DNA of 64,000 nucleotides from Afipia clevelandensis ATCC 49720 (GCF_000336555.1 NZ_KB375281.1:310001-374000), one strand, 5' to 3'. Positions 26,231 to 35,247 are shown, numbered from the stretch's first letter. A program made the numbers and translations. The notes: a model not told the origin generated them from the letters alone.

Positions 26231-27334
26231 TCAGGCTGACTCGATCTGGGCGGCGTCCTGCCGCATCCGGTAGAAGCGAAGGACCTGCTGCGCCGTGGAC
26301 GGGCGGAGCATGTCGTAGCTCGACTTGTGCTCTTCGATGTTTTCGGTGTCCGGCGCGCCGCCTCTCAATTCAAGGATCAGCTTGAGCGAGGGCCACGACA
26401 GTCCTGCAACCTTGGCGAGGACCATCAATCCTTCGGATTTGGCTTCGATCATCATGCTCTCGACCGTTGCGACCGGCACATTCGTACAGATTGCAAGGGC
26501 GGCACTCGTTTCCCCGAACCGCTTGGCTGCGGCGAATTCGGCGATCTGCTTTTCGTCGAGGCGGCCGTCGTCGAAGAGAGACTTCACGAGATTCTGGGCG
26601 TTCGCGGATACTTCACCGCTTGCCCTCTCTTCGACGGTGAGCGCTGCCTGTTCGACGGCTGCTGAAACATCGTCCGCGTGTTCCGGATTGGCGGCCTGAA
26701 GGCGCTCCCGGACCGAGTCGGAGGCCCGTGCAATCAGCTTCAGATAATGCGGCTTTGGAATCCCCCGCCGCATGCCGAGGCATGTCGCAAGGTTGTCGTT
26801 GCCTTCGGCGCGCGAGACCAGCCGGGTGAATCCATCATCCGAGAATTCCGCGCCGGGATTGTTCACGGCGCTTTCGACGACCTCATTGTTGCCGCGCTCG
26901 ACAAGCACGTCGGTGACGGCGTTGCTCAACACCTTGCGCTTTGAAATCGCGAGCAGATGCCCCTGGCTCTTGCAGCGGGCATTTTCAATCAGCATCTCGT
27001 CGTTCAGCCGTTCCGATTGCGACAGTACCGGCGCCGCCACCTCGATCTCGTCGTCGAACGCCAGGGTGTAGATCAGGCGCGGCGGGGCTTTCGGCACGGG
27101 CGCAAGACGGTTCGCCAGCAGCGACTTTGCCGAGACTTCGATTTCCTCGATCAGGCAATGAAAAACGTCGTCAAAAACGTTGATCTGTTCGTTGGTGTAG
27201 TCGGCCACACCATACATGAAAAGATCCGTCACCCGCCGCAGGGTCTCAACGCGGCGTGCAACCGTGCCGTGAGCAAGGGCATCCTGCAGTTCGGCAAGAA
27301 GGTTGGCGGGCCGTGCGGTCGATCTCGAATTCAT
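26231..27334 (-). CDS. DUF2336 domain protein
   Basis: A 367-residue cytoplasmic all-helical protein of the DUF2336 family, common in Rhizobiales and with no established function. The N-terminal RRVTDLFMYGVADYTNEQINVFDDVF matches the family opening. A second part (RLVSRAEGNDNLATCLGMRRGIP) shows the repeated-helix pattern seen in relatives. The N-terminal 60 residues align by eye with the protein at 60912-61886, so there are two paralogues in this window. The ATG at 27334 is used because family sequence starts there. It is followed upstream by a diguanylate cyclase gene on the same strand with about 60 bp between, so co-expression is likely. Confidence 0.8.
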   Translation of the reverse strand: MNSRSTARPANLLAELQDALAHGTVARRVETLRRVTDLFMYGVADYTNEQINVFDDVFHCLIEEIEVSAKSLLANRLAPVPKAPPRLIYTLAFDDEIEVAAPVLSQSERLNDEMLIENARCKSQGHLLAISKRKVLSNAVTDVLVERGNNEVVESAVNNPGAEFSDDGFTRLVSRAEGNDNLATCLGMRRGIPKPHYLKLIARASDSVRERLQAANPEHADDVSAAVEQAALTVEERASGEVSANAQNLVKSLFDDGRLDEKQIAEFAAAKRFGETSAALAICTNVPVATVESMMIEAKSEGLMVLAKVAGLSWPSLKLILELRGGAPDTENIEEHKSSYDMLRPSTAQQVLRFYRMRQDAAQIESA

Positions 27335-27393
27335 GACTTCTGTCCTGGAAAACACACGATGCCGGCCACGTTCTTGGCCGGCGAAAATTATCA

Positions 27394-28554
27394 TCAGGCG
27401 GTGACGACCCGGTTCCGTCCCATGTCCTTGGCCTGATAGAGGAGCTTGTCGGCGCGTGCGAGAATGCTGTCCGCGGAGTCGTCCGGGCGCAGCATGGCGA
27501 GCCCGGCCGACATCGTAACGGTCATGTCCTGTGAAATCGCGCTCCAGTCGAGCCCTGCCACGATGGTGCGCAGCCGGTCGATGGCGCGCAGCGCAGCGCC
27601 GTCCGATGTCTCGGGCAGGATCAGCAGGAATTCCTCTCCGCCGTAGCGGCCGAACTTGTCGATGCTGCGGATGTTGGCGAACACCGTGATGGCAAACGCC
27701 CGCAAGGCTTCATCGCCTGCCGGGTGGCCGAAACGGTCGTTGATCAGCTTGAACCAGTCGAGGTCGATCAGGGCGATGGCACAGGGGACGTTGCTGCGCC
27801 GGGCGCGTGCGATTTCCTGATCCAGGGTTTGCATGATGCTGCGGCGATTCATCGCCCCCGTGAGTTCGTCGAGTTCCGCGAGCTCCTCGATGCGCTGATA
27901 GGCTTTTTTCAGCTCGATTCCGCGCTTGTAGAGCGATTCATGAAGCGAACTGCTGAACAGCCCGACGATCATCCCGCGCCCGAGCACCAGAATGAAAACC
28001 AGCAAGGTCGCGAAACGCTCGAGCGGCGTGCCGGTGGGCATGCTGATCGGCTTGTCGGTCAAAAGGAACAGAATGGTCAGGCCGGCAGCCGCAGTCGTCC
28101 ATCCGATGATGGTCTGGCGCGGTGAGGAGCGCAGGGCGCCGAATGTGTAGACAAGGAAAATCGAGCAGAGGAACAGGCCGCCCACTTCCGGTGCGAAGTA
28201 GATGAAGGCCAGCATGATCGCCAGGCTGACGCTGGTTTGCTGCAGGATGAAGTAATGATCCCGAAACCGGTCGTTGATCCGGGCCTCGGAGATGGCGATG
28301 AAGATGGCGACGGACAGCAGCCCGCAGGCGGCGTAGGCGGGTGCGACGGCGAAGCTGGTGCTGCCTGCATAGGCGTAGATCAGCAGGATCGCGGCGTCGA
28401 TCATGTAGCTGACGCCGGTCATGTCGAGCAGTTGTCGCCGCTGCCGTGCGCGGCGAGCCAGAATTTCCGGTGGCAATTCGCCCTCAACGGCCGAATGCTT
28501 CCAGTTAAAGCGGCCTGACAGGGATACAGGGGCCGATGACATGACGCCGCGCAT
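27394..28554 (-). CDS. Membrane-bound diguanylate cyclase (GGDEF)
   Basis: A 386-residue protein that should make cyclic di-GMP from two GTP. The N-terminal half has five or six hydrophobic segments (about residues 45-205), a membrane sensor of unknown type, followed by a coiled-coil linker (KKAYQRIEELAELDELTG). The GGDEF domain has the active motif GGEEF (305-309) and, exactly five residues before it, the inhibitory I-site RSID (296-299), so product inhibition is expected. There is no EAL domain. The start is uncertain: ATG codons at 28554 and 28542 and a TTG at 28578 are in frame, and I use 28554 for the GGCGAG upstream. It is divergent from an ECF sigma gene. Confidence 0.87.
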   Translation of the reverse strand: MRGVMSSAPVSLSGRFNWKHSAVEGELPPEILARRARQRRQLLDMTGVSYMIDAAILLIYAYAGSTSFAVAPAYAACGLLSVAIFIAISEARINDRFRDHYFILQQTSVSLAIMLAFIYFAPEVGGLFLCSIFLVYTFGALRSSPRQTIIGWTTAAAGLTILFLLTDKPISMPTGTPLERFATLLVFILVLGRGMIVGLFSSSLHESLYKRGIELKKAYQRIEELAELDELTGAMNRRSIMQTLDQEIARARRSNVPCAIALIDLDWFKLINDRFGHPAGDEALRAFAITVFANIRSIDKFGRYGGEEFLLILPETSDGAALRAIDRLRTIVAGLDWSAISQDMTVTMSAGLAMLRPDDSADSILARADKLLYQAKDMGRNRVVTA

Positions 28555-28610
28555 GAACTCGCCGATGAGGGAATGCAATGCGGGACTGTAGGGGGCAAAG
28601 CCTTTAGGTT

Positions 28611-28707
28611 TGGTATCATTGCGAGGCGGTGGCGCCAGATCGCGCCGGACTCGCCCGGATTGTCCTCCAATCGGCCGCCATGGTTGGGATTTGGTAAATT
28701 GATACCA
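28611..28707. repeat. Separated inverted repeat in the divergent cyclase/sigma promoter region
   Basis: TGGTATCA (28611-28618) and its exact reverse complement TGATACCA (28700-28707) flank an 81-base interval between the diguanylate cyclase and the ECF sigma factor genes. They could be two half-sites for a looping or dimeric regulator, or a chance match. The whole 28555-28860 interval otherwise holds no gene that I can support. Confidence 0.35.
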
Positions 28708-28860
28708 TATTCGTCATGGAAGCCGGGCGACTTGCCCTTGTTCATGATTCAGGGGCATTTTGCGCTCCTCACTCCGGACAATTCGGGAAATCGCGAAGAT
28801 TTTTACCGATTTGATCGAACCCCTTTCCTGTCGCGTGCGACCAACCTTGCGAGACGGCCA

Positions 28861-29430
28861 TTGAGTGCAACCCACGCGACATCAGATGAAGTTCTGATCG
28901 GTCGCATCGCCCAAGGTGACCGCCTCGCCATGCAGGTGCTTTACGGAAGGCACCATGTACGGGTGTTTCGCTTCTCGCTGCGCCTCGTGAAGAACGAGGC
29001 CATCGCGGAAGACCTTATCAGCGAGGTTTTCCTCGATGTGTGGCGGCAGGCCGGCAAGTTTGAAGGCCGGTCCACAGTCTCTACGTGGCTTTTGGCGATC
29101 ACGAGGTTCAAGGCCCTGTCCGCCCTCCGCAAGAGGAAGGACGCGGAACTGGATGACGAAGCGGCTGCGGCGATCGAGGATACGTCCGACAATCCCGAAG
29201 TTGCCGTCGCCAAGATGGATACAAGCAACGCTTTGCGGAATTGCCTGACCGCACTTTCGCCAGAGCATCGGGAGATTGTCGATCTCGTCTACTACCACGA
29301 GAAGTCCGTGGAGGAGGTGGCCGAAATCGTGGGTATCCCGGAGAACACGGTGAAGACGCGCCTGTTTTATGCGCGAAAGAAACTGGCCGAACTGCTCAAG
29401 GCAGCCGGCATTGAACGAGGTTGGCCATGA
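28861..29430 (+). CDS. ECF sigma factor of the subtilase cluster
   Basis: A 189-residue ECF sigma factor. Region 2 contains AEDLISEVFLDVWRQAGKFEG and STVSTWLLAITRFKALSALRKRKD. Region 4 is LTALSPEHREIVDLVYYHEKSVEEVAEIVGIPENTVKTRLFYARKKL, with a clear helix-turn-helix. I start at the TTG at 28861 because it is 10-12 residues before region 2, as usual. An ATG at 28744 would add 39 residues without sigma-like sequence. The stop overlaps the ATG of the anti-sigma gene (ATGA), a typical sigma/anti-sigma arrangement. The next three genes encode a secreted protease, an OmpA-like protein and a dihaem protein, its likely regulon. Confidence 0.83.
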   Translation: MSATHATSDEVLIGRIAQGDRLAMQVLYGRHHVRVFRFSLRLVKNEAIAEDLISEVFLDVWRQAGKFEGRSTVSTWLLAITRFKALSALRKRKDAELDDEAAAAIEDTSDNPEVAVAKMDTSNALRNCLTALSPEHREIVDLVYYHEKSVEEVAEIVGIPENTVKTRLFYARKKLAELLKAAGIERGWP

Positions 29431-30113
29431 CCCCCGCGAGCAACACTGCCATGAGTGAGCAACCCGACCGCGAGCCGACGGAAATCGAGGCTCTGCTGCC
29501 GTTCCATGCCGCGGGCACGCTGAACCTGCGCGACGCCCGGCGTGTCGACGAGGCGCTGGCGAGCAATCCCGATCTGGCGCGGCAATATGCCGTGATCCAG
29601 GACGAATATGCTGAAACTATCCTGTTGAACGAAAGCCTCGGCGCTCCCTCGGCGCGCGCGATGCAGAAGCTGTTCGCCGCCATTGATGCGGAGCCCGCGC
29701 GGACAAGCACCTCCTTTAATCCGCTGATGCGGATCGCCGGGTTCTTCTCCAGCCTGTCGCCGCGCACGCTGGCTTATGCGGGCGTGGCCGGCGCAGTGCT
29801 GGTTCTGTTGCAGGCCGGCGTGATCGGCACCGTCCTGGTGAAGGATCGTGCCCCGGGTAACTTCCAGACGGCGGCGTTTCCGGCGCAGTCGACGGCGGGA
29901 ACCTTCGGCCTGATCCGCTTTGCGCCCGACGCCAAGGCTGACGACATCACCCAGTTGCTGCACACGTACAACGCCTCCATCGTTTCGGGGCCGAAGTCCG
30001 GTGTGTTCCGCGTCCGGTTCGGCGACAAGGCCTTGTCGAAAGAGGAGGCGGCACAACTCATGACGCGGCTGCAAGGCGAGAAGATCGTCAGCCTTGTGGT
30101 GAGCACGGACTGA
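29427..30113 (+). CDS. Single-span anti-sigma factor with a protease-prodomain-like periplasmic domain
   Basis: A 228-residue protein. The cytoplasmic part (1-105) resembles anti-sigma domains: ALLPFHAAGTLNLRDARRVDEAL and the following helices. No zinc motif (HxxxCxxC) is present. One membrane helix spans about 116-138. The periplasmic part (about 158-228) follows a strand-helix-strand-strand-helix-strand order with GLIRFAP, DDITQLLHTY, ASIVSG, GVFRVRF, SKEEAAQLMTRL and VSLVVS. This is the layout of inhibitor-I9-like prodomains of subtilisins and of residues 130-206 of the next gene's product. I infer that this domain is recognised by that protease. The ATG at 29427 overlaps the sigma stop. 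Confidence 0.75.
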   Translation: MTPASNTAMSEQPDREPTEIEALLPFHAAGTLNLRDARRVDEALASNPDLARQYAVIQDEYAETILLNESLGAPSARAMQKLFAAIDAEPARTSTSFNPLMRIAGFFSSLSPRTLAYAGVAGAVLVLLQAGVIGTVLVKDRAPGNFQTAAFPAQSTAGTFGLIRFAPDAKADDITQLLHTYNASIVSGPKSGVFRVRFGDKALSKEEAAQLMTRLQGEKIVSLVVSTD

Positions 30114-30204
30114 TCGCCGTTTCGCATCGGCGGCAGGCGATGCGATCGGCTTTTGGATGACACGACTGGGCGCGTTGGCGCTGCTCCGGATTTACGAGGA
30201 CGTG

Positions 30205-31719
30205 ATGATCGAGACAGCCCCTGGAAAACGATCCTTCATCCGGACGCGGAGTGCCGGACGCCGGCTGCAACTGGTTGTTGTCGCCGCGGCAGCGGTGATG
30301 CTGGCTGCTCCTGAGGCATTCGCGCAATACAGCAGCATGAACATGCGCACCGGCCCGAGCATCAATGTCGGGCCGCGCATCAATATCAATCCGACGATAC
30401 GGCCCCATATCGGATATGACGGCTATGATCGCGTCCGACCGCGGCCCCGGCCATACATCGTACGCCAGTATGATGACGGCCCGCCGGCAGAATATTACGA
30501 CGAGCCGCCGCCGAAATTCCGCAAGAAGCAGCCAAGCAAAAACGCCGGAAAGAAGTCCGGCCCGGTTGCCGCCGAGAATACGTATGTCGCGAAGGAAGTG
30601 CTGATCGAGGTCGCGGGCAATCCAACCGACGCTCAGGCTGACGAGCTTGCGCGGCGGCACCGTTTGACCCGTGTCCAGTCCCAGAATTTTGCCCTGACCA
30701 ACAGCACATTCTTCCGCTGGCGGATCAATGACAAACGCTCCGTTGACGCGGTGGTGCGTGAGCTTGTTGCGAGCGGCAACGTCAAGGCCGCGCAGCGCAA
30801 CAACATCTTCAAACTTCAGCAGGGCGCTTCGTCCGCGGCTGCAAAATCCGAAGGCGATCCGCTGCAATATGCGCTCGGCAAGATGCGGCTTCCGGAGGCG
30901 CATGCGCTGTCGGTCGGCGCGGATGTGACGGTCGCCGTGATCGATTCCGGAATCGATGTCACCCATCCCGAACTGGCGGGCGTGATCACCGGCACCTTCG
31001 ACGCTTTGAACAATGGCGAAGGGCCGCATCCTCATGGCACCAGCATCGCCGGCGTGATCGCGGCCCATGCCCGGCTGATGGGGACAGCGCCGTCGTCTCA
31101 CCTGCTGGCTATCCGCGCATTCGGCGCGCAAAAGGGCGGCGCGGAAAGCACCTCGTTCCTGATCCTGAAAAGCCTCGACTACGCGCTCGCAAAGAACGCG
31201 CAGATCATCAATATGAGTTTTGCGGGACCGCACGACCCGGCGATCGAGCGCGGACTCGCCGTTGCCGCCGCCAAGGGCGTCGTCCTGGTCGCGGCTGCGG
31301 GGAATGCCGGTGCGAAATCACCGCCGCTTTATCCCGCCGCGGACACCAATGTCATCGCCGTATCGGCCACCGATCAGTCGGATCAATTGTTCGCCCAGTC
31401 GAACCGCGGCAAGTATGTCGCGATCTCCGCGCCGGGCGTGGACATTCTGTCGCCCGCGCCGGATGGCAAATATCAGATGTCGTCGGGGACTTCGCTGTCG
31501 GCCGCCTATGTCAGCGGCGTGATTGCCCTCATGATCGCACGTAATCCGCAGATGTCGTCATCCGACATTCGCGCGACACTGACATCAACCGCGCGCGATC
31601 TGGGACCGAAGGGCCGTGACGACCAATTCGGAGCCGGGCAGGCAGATGCCTTCGGCGCGGTTTCAGCCGTCGTGCCCGCACCGGTGGCGGCGGCTTCCGA
31701 TGATTCATCCAAGCGATAA
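30205..31719 (+). CDS. Secreted subtilisin-like serine protease (S8 family)
   Basis: A 504-residue S8 protease. The signal peptide is in residues 1-40 (VVVAAAAVMLAAPEAFAQ). Next comes a Pro/Arg/Tyr-rich segment, then a prodomain of the I9/fervidolysin type (about 130-206) and the catalytic domain. The triad is complete: Asp247 in VAVIDSGIDVTHPEL, His277 in HPHGTSIAGV, Ser430 in SSGTSLSAA, with oxyanion Asn367 in AAAGNAGA. It should act in the periplasm or outside the cell. I choose the ATG at 30205, with GAGG before it, over 30157. It lies in the operon after the anti-sigma gene, whose periplasmic domain looks like this prodomain. Regulated cleavage is plausible. Confidence 0.9.
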   Translation: MIETAPGKRSFIRTRSAGRRLQLVVVAAAAVMLAAPEAFAQYSSMNMRTGPSINVGPRININPTIRPHIGYDGYDRVRPRPRPYIVRQYDDGPPAEYYDEPPPKFRKKQPSKNAGKKSGPVAAENTYVAKEVLIEVAGNPTDAQADELARRHRLTRVQSQNFALTNSTFFRWRINDKRSVDAVVRELVASGNVKAAQRNNIFKLQQGASSAAAKSEGDPLQYALGKMRLPEAHALSVGADVTVAVIDSGIDVTHPELAGVITGTFDALNNGEGPHPHGTSIAGVIAAHARLMGTAPSSHLLAIRAFGAQKGGAESTSFLILKSLDYALAKNAQIINMSFAGPHDPAIERGLAVAAAKGVVLVAAAGNAGAKSPPLYPAADTNVIAVSATDQSDQLFAQSNRGKYVAISAPGVDILSPAPDGKYQMSSGTSLSAAYVSGVIALMIARNPQMSSSDIRATLTSTARDLGPKGRDDQFGAGQADAFGAVSAVVPAPVAAASDDSSKR

Positions 31720-31762
31720 CAAGAGCAGGCGCCTGTCGGCGATTGCTGAACGGAAATTTTCA

Positions 31763-32380
31763 ATGAAACGCATATGGGCCACGGCGGCCGTATGGGTGCT
31801 GTCCTCCGGTTTGCTCCATGCGCAGTCTCTTGAGGACAAGATCGGATCAGCGCTTCAGGCCAGTCAGCCGCTGACGCGCAGCCTGTCCGTGACGTCCGAT
31901 CCCAAGGTGGATGCAGAAAAGCAGGTCATCAAGCGCCTGCAGGTGCGATCCATCAGTGTCGAACTCGCTTCGCCGCCTGACGCCGAAGAACGTGCGCGGA
32001 TCGTCGAGATCACGCGCGACAAGCCTGCCATCGACCTGGAAATCCTGTTTGAATATAATTCGGCGGAGATCAGCCCGAAGGCCGTTCCTGCTCTTGTCGC
32101 GCTTGGCAACGCGCTGTCGCGGCAGGACCTGAAGGGCTCGGTCTTCCTCATCAACGGACATACCGATGCAGCGGGAAGCGCGGACTACAACCAAGCGCTC
32201 TCGCAGCGCCGCGCCAATGCGGTGCGCCGCATGTTGATCGAACACTACAAACTTGCACCGGACACACTGATCGCGGTGGGCTTCGGCAAGGAGCAGTTGA
32301 AGACCCCGGCCAGACCACTGGGCGAGGAAAATCGCCGCGTGCAGATCGTGAACACCACCGTGCGGGCAACGGGACAATGA
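31763..32380 (+). CDS. OmpA-family peptidoglycan-binding protein
   Basis: A 205-residue exported protein. Residues 1-21 are a signal peptide (WATAAVWVLSSGLLHAQ). The C-terminal half is an OmpA-like domain: IDLEILFEYNSAEISPKAV, then NGHTDAAGSADYNQALSQRR with the Asp and Arg that bind diaminopimelate in peptidoglycan. The N-terminal 70 residues after the signal are not a beta-barrel, so it is likely periplasmic or a peripheral protein attached to the cell wall. It lies 43 bp after the protease gene and about 80 bp before the dihaem gene, in the same direction. Confidence 0.88.
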   Translation: MKRIWATAAVWVLSSGLLHAQSLEDKIGSALQASQPLTRSLSVTSDPKVDAEKQVIKRLQVRSISVELASPPDAEERARIVEITRDKPAIDLEILFEYNSAEISPKAVPALVALGNALSRQDLKGSVFLINGHTDAAGSADYNQALSQRRANAVRRMLIEHYKLAPDTLIAVGFGKEQLKTPARPLGEENRRVQIVNTTVRATGQ

Positions 32381-32461
32381 CCCTCTGAACCCGTCCGGCA
32401 TTCAAAGCGACCAATTTCCGGCGTCGATCGCCACATAGATCGTTTCAAGGGGACATGTTCA

Positions 32462-34753
32462 ATGAGCGGATTTCCGGCAATGGCCTTGCGGGCATTCGGC
32501 ATCGCGATAGCAACTGGTCTTGTCGTTGGCGCTGCCGGACTTTCCCTTGCTCAGGAAGCCAAGGCGCCGGTTTCCGCTTCGGCGGACGCAATCGCGCCGC
32601 CCACAGATCCGGTCGCCAGGGCTGCGTTCGATGTGCTCGACGCACACTGCGCGCGCTGCCATCAGACCGGCAAGCTGGTGGACCGCGAACGCCCGGCGAA
32701 AAATTTCGGAAACATCCTCAAGCTGGACGAGATCGCCGCCAATCCGCATTACATCCTGCCGGGCAATCCGCTGGGGTCGAAACTGTTCCGGCAGATCGTC
32801 GACAAGGAGATGCCTTACGACATCTACTACGAAGGCTCGTCGCACAAGCCGCCATCCGAAGCCGATCTCAAGGCGCTTGAGGCCTGGGTCAGCGCGCTGG
32901 GAACCAAGGCTGTCGCCAGTTGCGAAACCCACAAGTTCATCACGCCCGACGACATGGTGTCGTTCATGGTCGCCGATCTCGAGAAGCAGCGGCCGCAACG
33001 CAGGGGGACGACGCGCTATCTGACTCTGACCCATCTCACCAATATCTGCGCCGATCCGGCTGCGATGAAGGTCTATCAGCAGGGCGCGGTGAAGTTTCTC
33101 AATTCACTCAGCCGCTCCTCCGATGTGGTGAAGCTCGAAACCGTTGATCCGGAGGGTAGCATCCTGCGCTTCAACCTTCTCGATCTCGGCTGGAAGCCGG
33201 CGGACTGGGACAATGTGATCGCGGTCTATCCCTACAACGCGGTGCCGGACACAGAATTCAGCCGTGCGCTCGCCTCGGGCGCCGCGACCGCAATTCCCTA
33301 TGTGCGCGCTGACTGGTTCGTGTTCACCGCGTCGCAACCGCCGCTCTATGACGTGTTGCTGCAACTGCCGAACACGTTCCAGCAGCTTGCGCGGGAACAG
33401 GGCGTCGATGTCGAAGCGAACATCCGCAACTTTGTCGCGCAGCGCGCCGCGTTCCAGCGCTCCGGCGTCAGCCAGAACAACCGGTTGATCGAGCGCCATC
33501 CCTCGCGCAACGGGTTTTTCTGGACGTCCTATGACTTCTCAGGCAACCGCGACCGTCAGAGCCTGTTCAGCTTCCCGCTGGGGCCGACCGGTCCGAATGC
33601 GTTTCATCATGATGGCGGCGAAACAATTTACAGCCTGCCGAACGGCTTTCAGGCCTACTATCTGAACACCGCGAAAGGTGACCGGCTCGACAAGGGGCCG
33701 ACCGCCATCGTGCGCGATCCGTCGCGGAAGGATTTCTCCGTGACCAACGGCATCTCGTGCATGGGCTGCCATGACCAGGGCATGCGCAAGGCCAAGGACG
33801 ATGTGCGCGAACTGGTGCTGCAGGGGCGGACATTCCCGAAGGATGTGCGCGATGCGGTGGAAGGTCTCTATCCGCCGCATGACAAGATGGACGCGCTGAT
33901 CGAGGACGATGCCAAGCGATTTGCCGATGCGATGAAGCGCGCCGGTCTCGATCCGGCGCTGAAGCTCAACGGTATCGAGATGATCAACGCGCTGGCCAAG
34001 CGCTATGAGGACGATCTCGATCTGACCCTCGCGGCTGCCGAACTCGGACTGAAGAAGTCCGAATTCAACGAAGGCGTGGCGGATGTCGAGCAGAAGTTCA
34101 AACCGCTGGTTCGCCGTCTGGCGCAGGGCGCGGTGCCGCGCGACCAGTTCGAGGTGTCGTTCCGCGGTGTGGCGCCGGATCTGACCGACCTGAAGCTCGT
34201 CAGCATCCGCAATGCGCGCCCGGTTCAACCCGTGCCGCAACAGGTCCGCAACAGTGACGATCTGTCTTTGACTTCGGATCGCGACAGTTACCGGCTTGGC
34301 GATACGCCGGTCTTCACCATCGTCTCGCCGCGCGACTGCTTCCTGACCCTGACCGACATCGACGAGCGTGGGGAAGGGACCGTGCTGCTGCCGAATGCCT
34401 TTCAGCGCGACAACTTCATTCGGGCCGGCGTGCCGGTCCAGTTCCCTGGCACAGGCGCGCCATTTCAGTTTCGGATGAAGGACAAGGGTACGGAGACCGT
34501 GACTGCTGTCTGCGCCACGCAAGCGAGTGGCGGAGATCGCATTCAGCACGACTTCAACAAGAACCAGTTCACGCCGGTCCCGAACTACACGCAGACGCTC
34601 GCACGCTCGATCGCGGTGGAGCCTGTCAGGCCGGGCACACCTGCGGTTGCGGGCACAACCAACACGGGCGCGGCCGCGGTCTCCAGCCGCGAGCCGCCGC
34701 CAGCGGGATCGCGAACGTCGCTTCGCGCCGCGATCAGGCTTCAGGTGCGTTAA
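32462..34753 (+). CDS. Exported dihaem c-type protein with C-terminal DUF4384 domain
   Basis: A 763-residue periplasmic protein. After a signal peptide (residues 1-30) there is a c-type haem motif, C63-AR-C66-H67, with a following LDEIAANPHYILPGNP. A second motif, C433-MG-C436-H437, lies in a domain that includes FHHDGGETIYSLPNGFQAYY. Residues about 600-690 match DUF4384 (FTIVSPRDCFLTLTDIDERG). The C-terminal tail is low-complexity. DUF4384 is usually found with caspase-like or kinase domains, so its pairing with two haem sites is unusual. The role is not known; redox sensing in the envelope would fit the neighbours. The ATG at 32462 follows AAGGGGAC. Confidence 0.82.
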   Translation: MSGFPAMALRAFGIAIATGLVVGAAGLSLAQEAKAPVSASADAIAPPTDPVARAAFDVLDAHCARCHQTGKLVDRERPAKNFGNILKLDEIAANPHYILPGNPLGSKLFRQIVDKEMPYDIYYEGSSHKPPSEADLKALEAWVSALGTKAVASCETHKFITPDDMVSFMVADLEKQRPQRRGTTRYLTLTHLTNICADPAAMKVYQQGAVKFLNSLSRSSDVVKLETVDPEGSILRFNLLDLGWKPADWDNVIAVYPYNAVPDTEFSRALASGAATAIPYVRADWFVFTASQPPLYDVLLQLPNTFQQLAREQGVDVEANIRNFVAQRAAFQRSGVSQNNRLIERHPSRNGFFWTSYDFSGNRDRQSLFSFPLGPTGPNAFHHDGGETIYSLPNGFQAYYLNTAKGDRLDKGPTAIVRDPSRKDFSVTNGISCMGCHDQGMRKAKDDVRELVLQGRTFPKDVRDAVEGLYPPHDKMDALIEDDAKRFADAMKRAGLDPALKLNGIEMINALAKRYEDDLDLTLAAAELGLKKSEFNEGVADVEQKFKPLVRRLAQGAVPRDQFEVSFRGVAPDLTDLKLVSIRNARPVQPVPQQVRNSDDLSLTSDRDSYRLGDTPVFTIVSPRDCFLTLTDIDERGEGTVLLPNAFQRDNFIRAGVPVQFPGTGAPFQFRMKDKGTETVTAVCATQASGGDRIQHDFNKNQFTPVPNYTQTLARSIAVEPVRPGTPAVAGTTNTGAAAVSSREPPPAGSRTSLRAAIRLQVR

Positions 34754-34917
34754 CGGATGCGCAGTCGTGGCTGGCGGTTTATCCGTCAGTCACGAAAGTT
34801 GCATGTATCTGTGGGAGAGGTTGGGATATCTCTCGTTTTCGTCAGAGAGAGTTGAGCGATTCGTTTGCGTCTGCGTGATTTTCCAACGTGCTTTTCAGCA
34901 TTCTTTCTGGACTTCAA

Positions 34918-35247
34918 ATGGCCAATTCCGGCAATGCCGAACAGGGGCGAAGTGTCGTGGTGCGCTGGCGCATGCTGGCGGAGCGGCGGCTCAATTACCT
35001 CGTCACCCTGTACGAGACCGGGCGCTGGAAGGTCTATTACGGCGAGCCGGAATTTTTGAAAATCGTTCAGGAGGCGCGCGCAGCGCTGAAGACCTGGGAG
35101 CAACTAGCTCCGCCAGACCCCGTTCAGGACAAGCCGGTCGAGGTCGCGATTGCGCAGGCCGAGAATGCTGCCATGCTGCCATCGCCGTTCACGCAGTTGC
35201 CGTCAGCGGATGGCGTTGAGGCCAAGGACGATCTGCGGAAAGCGTGA
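34918..35247 (+). CDS. TIGR03809-family hypothetical protein
   Basis: A 109-residue protein of a small family restricted to Bradyrhizobiaceae and found beside the TIGR03808 gene. WRMLAERRLNYLVTLYETGRWKVYYGEPEFL is the conserved core; the C-terminal third is variable and proline-rich. There are no membrane segments or known catalytic motifs. I start at the ATG at 34918; a GTG at 34888 is possible, and the ribosome-binding site of either is weak. Its last 45 bases overlap the 3' end of the convergent TIGR03808 gene. Confidence 0.75.
   Translation: MANSGNAEQGRSVVVRWRMLAERRLNYLVTLYETGRWKVYYGEPEFLKIVQEARAALKTWEQLAPPDPVQDKPVEVAIAQAENAAMLPSPFTQLPSADGVEAKDDLRKA

Noticed and set aside
28611-28640. 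TCATTGCGAGG as a fragment of the intergenic palindromic repeat
   Set aside because: Only eleven bases match and the second arm is absent, so chance is sufficient.
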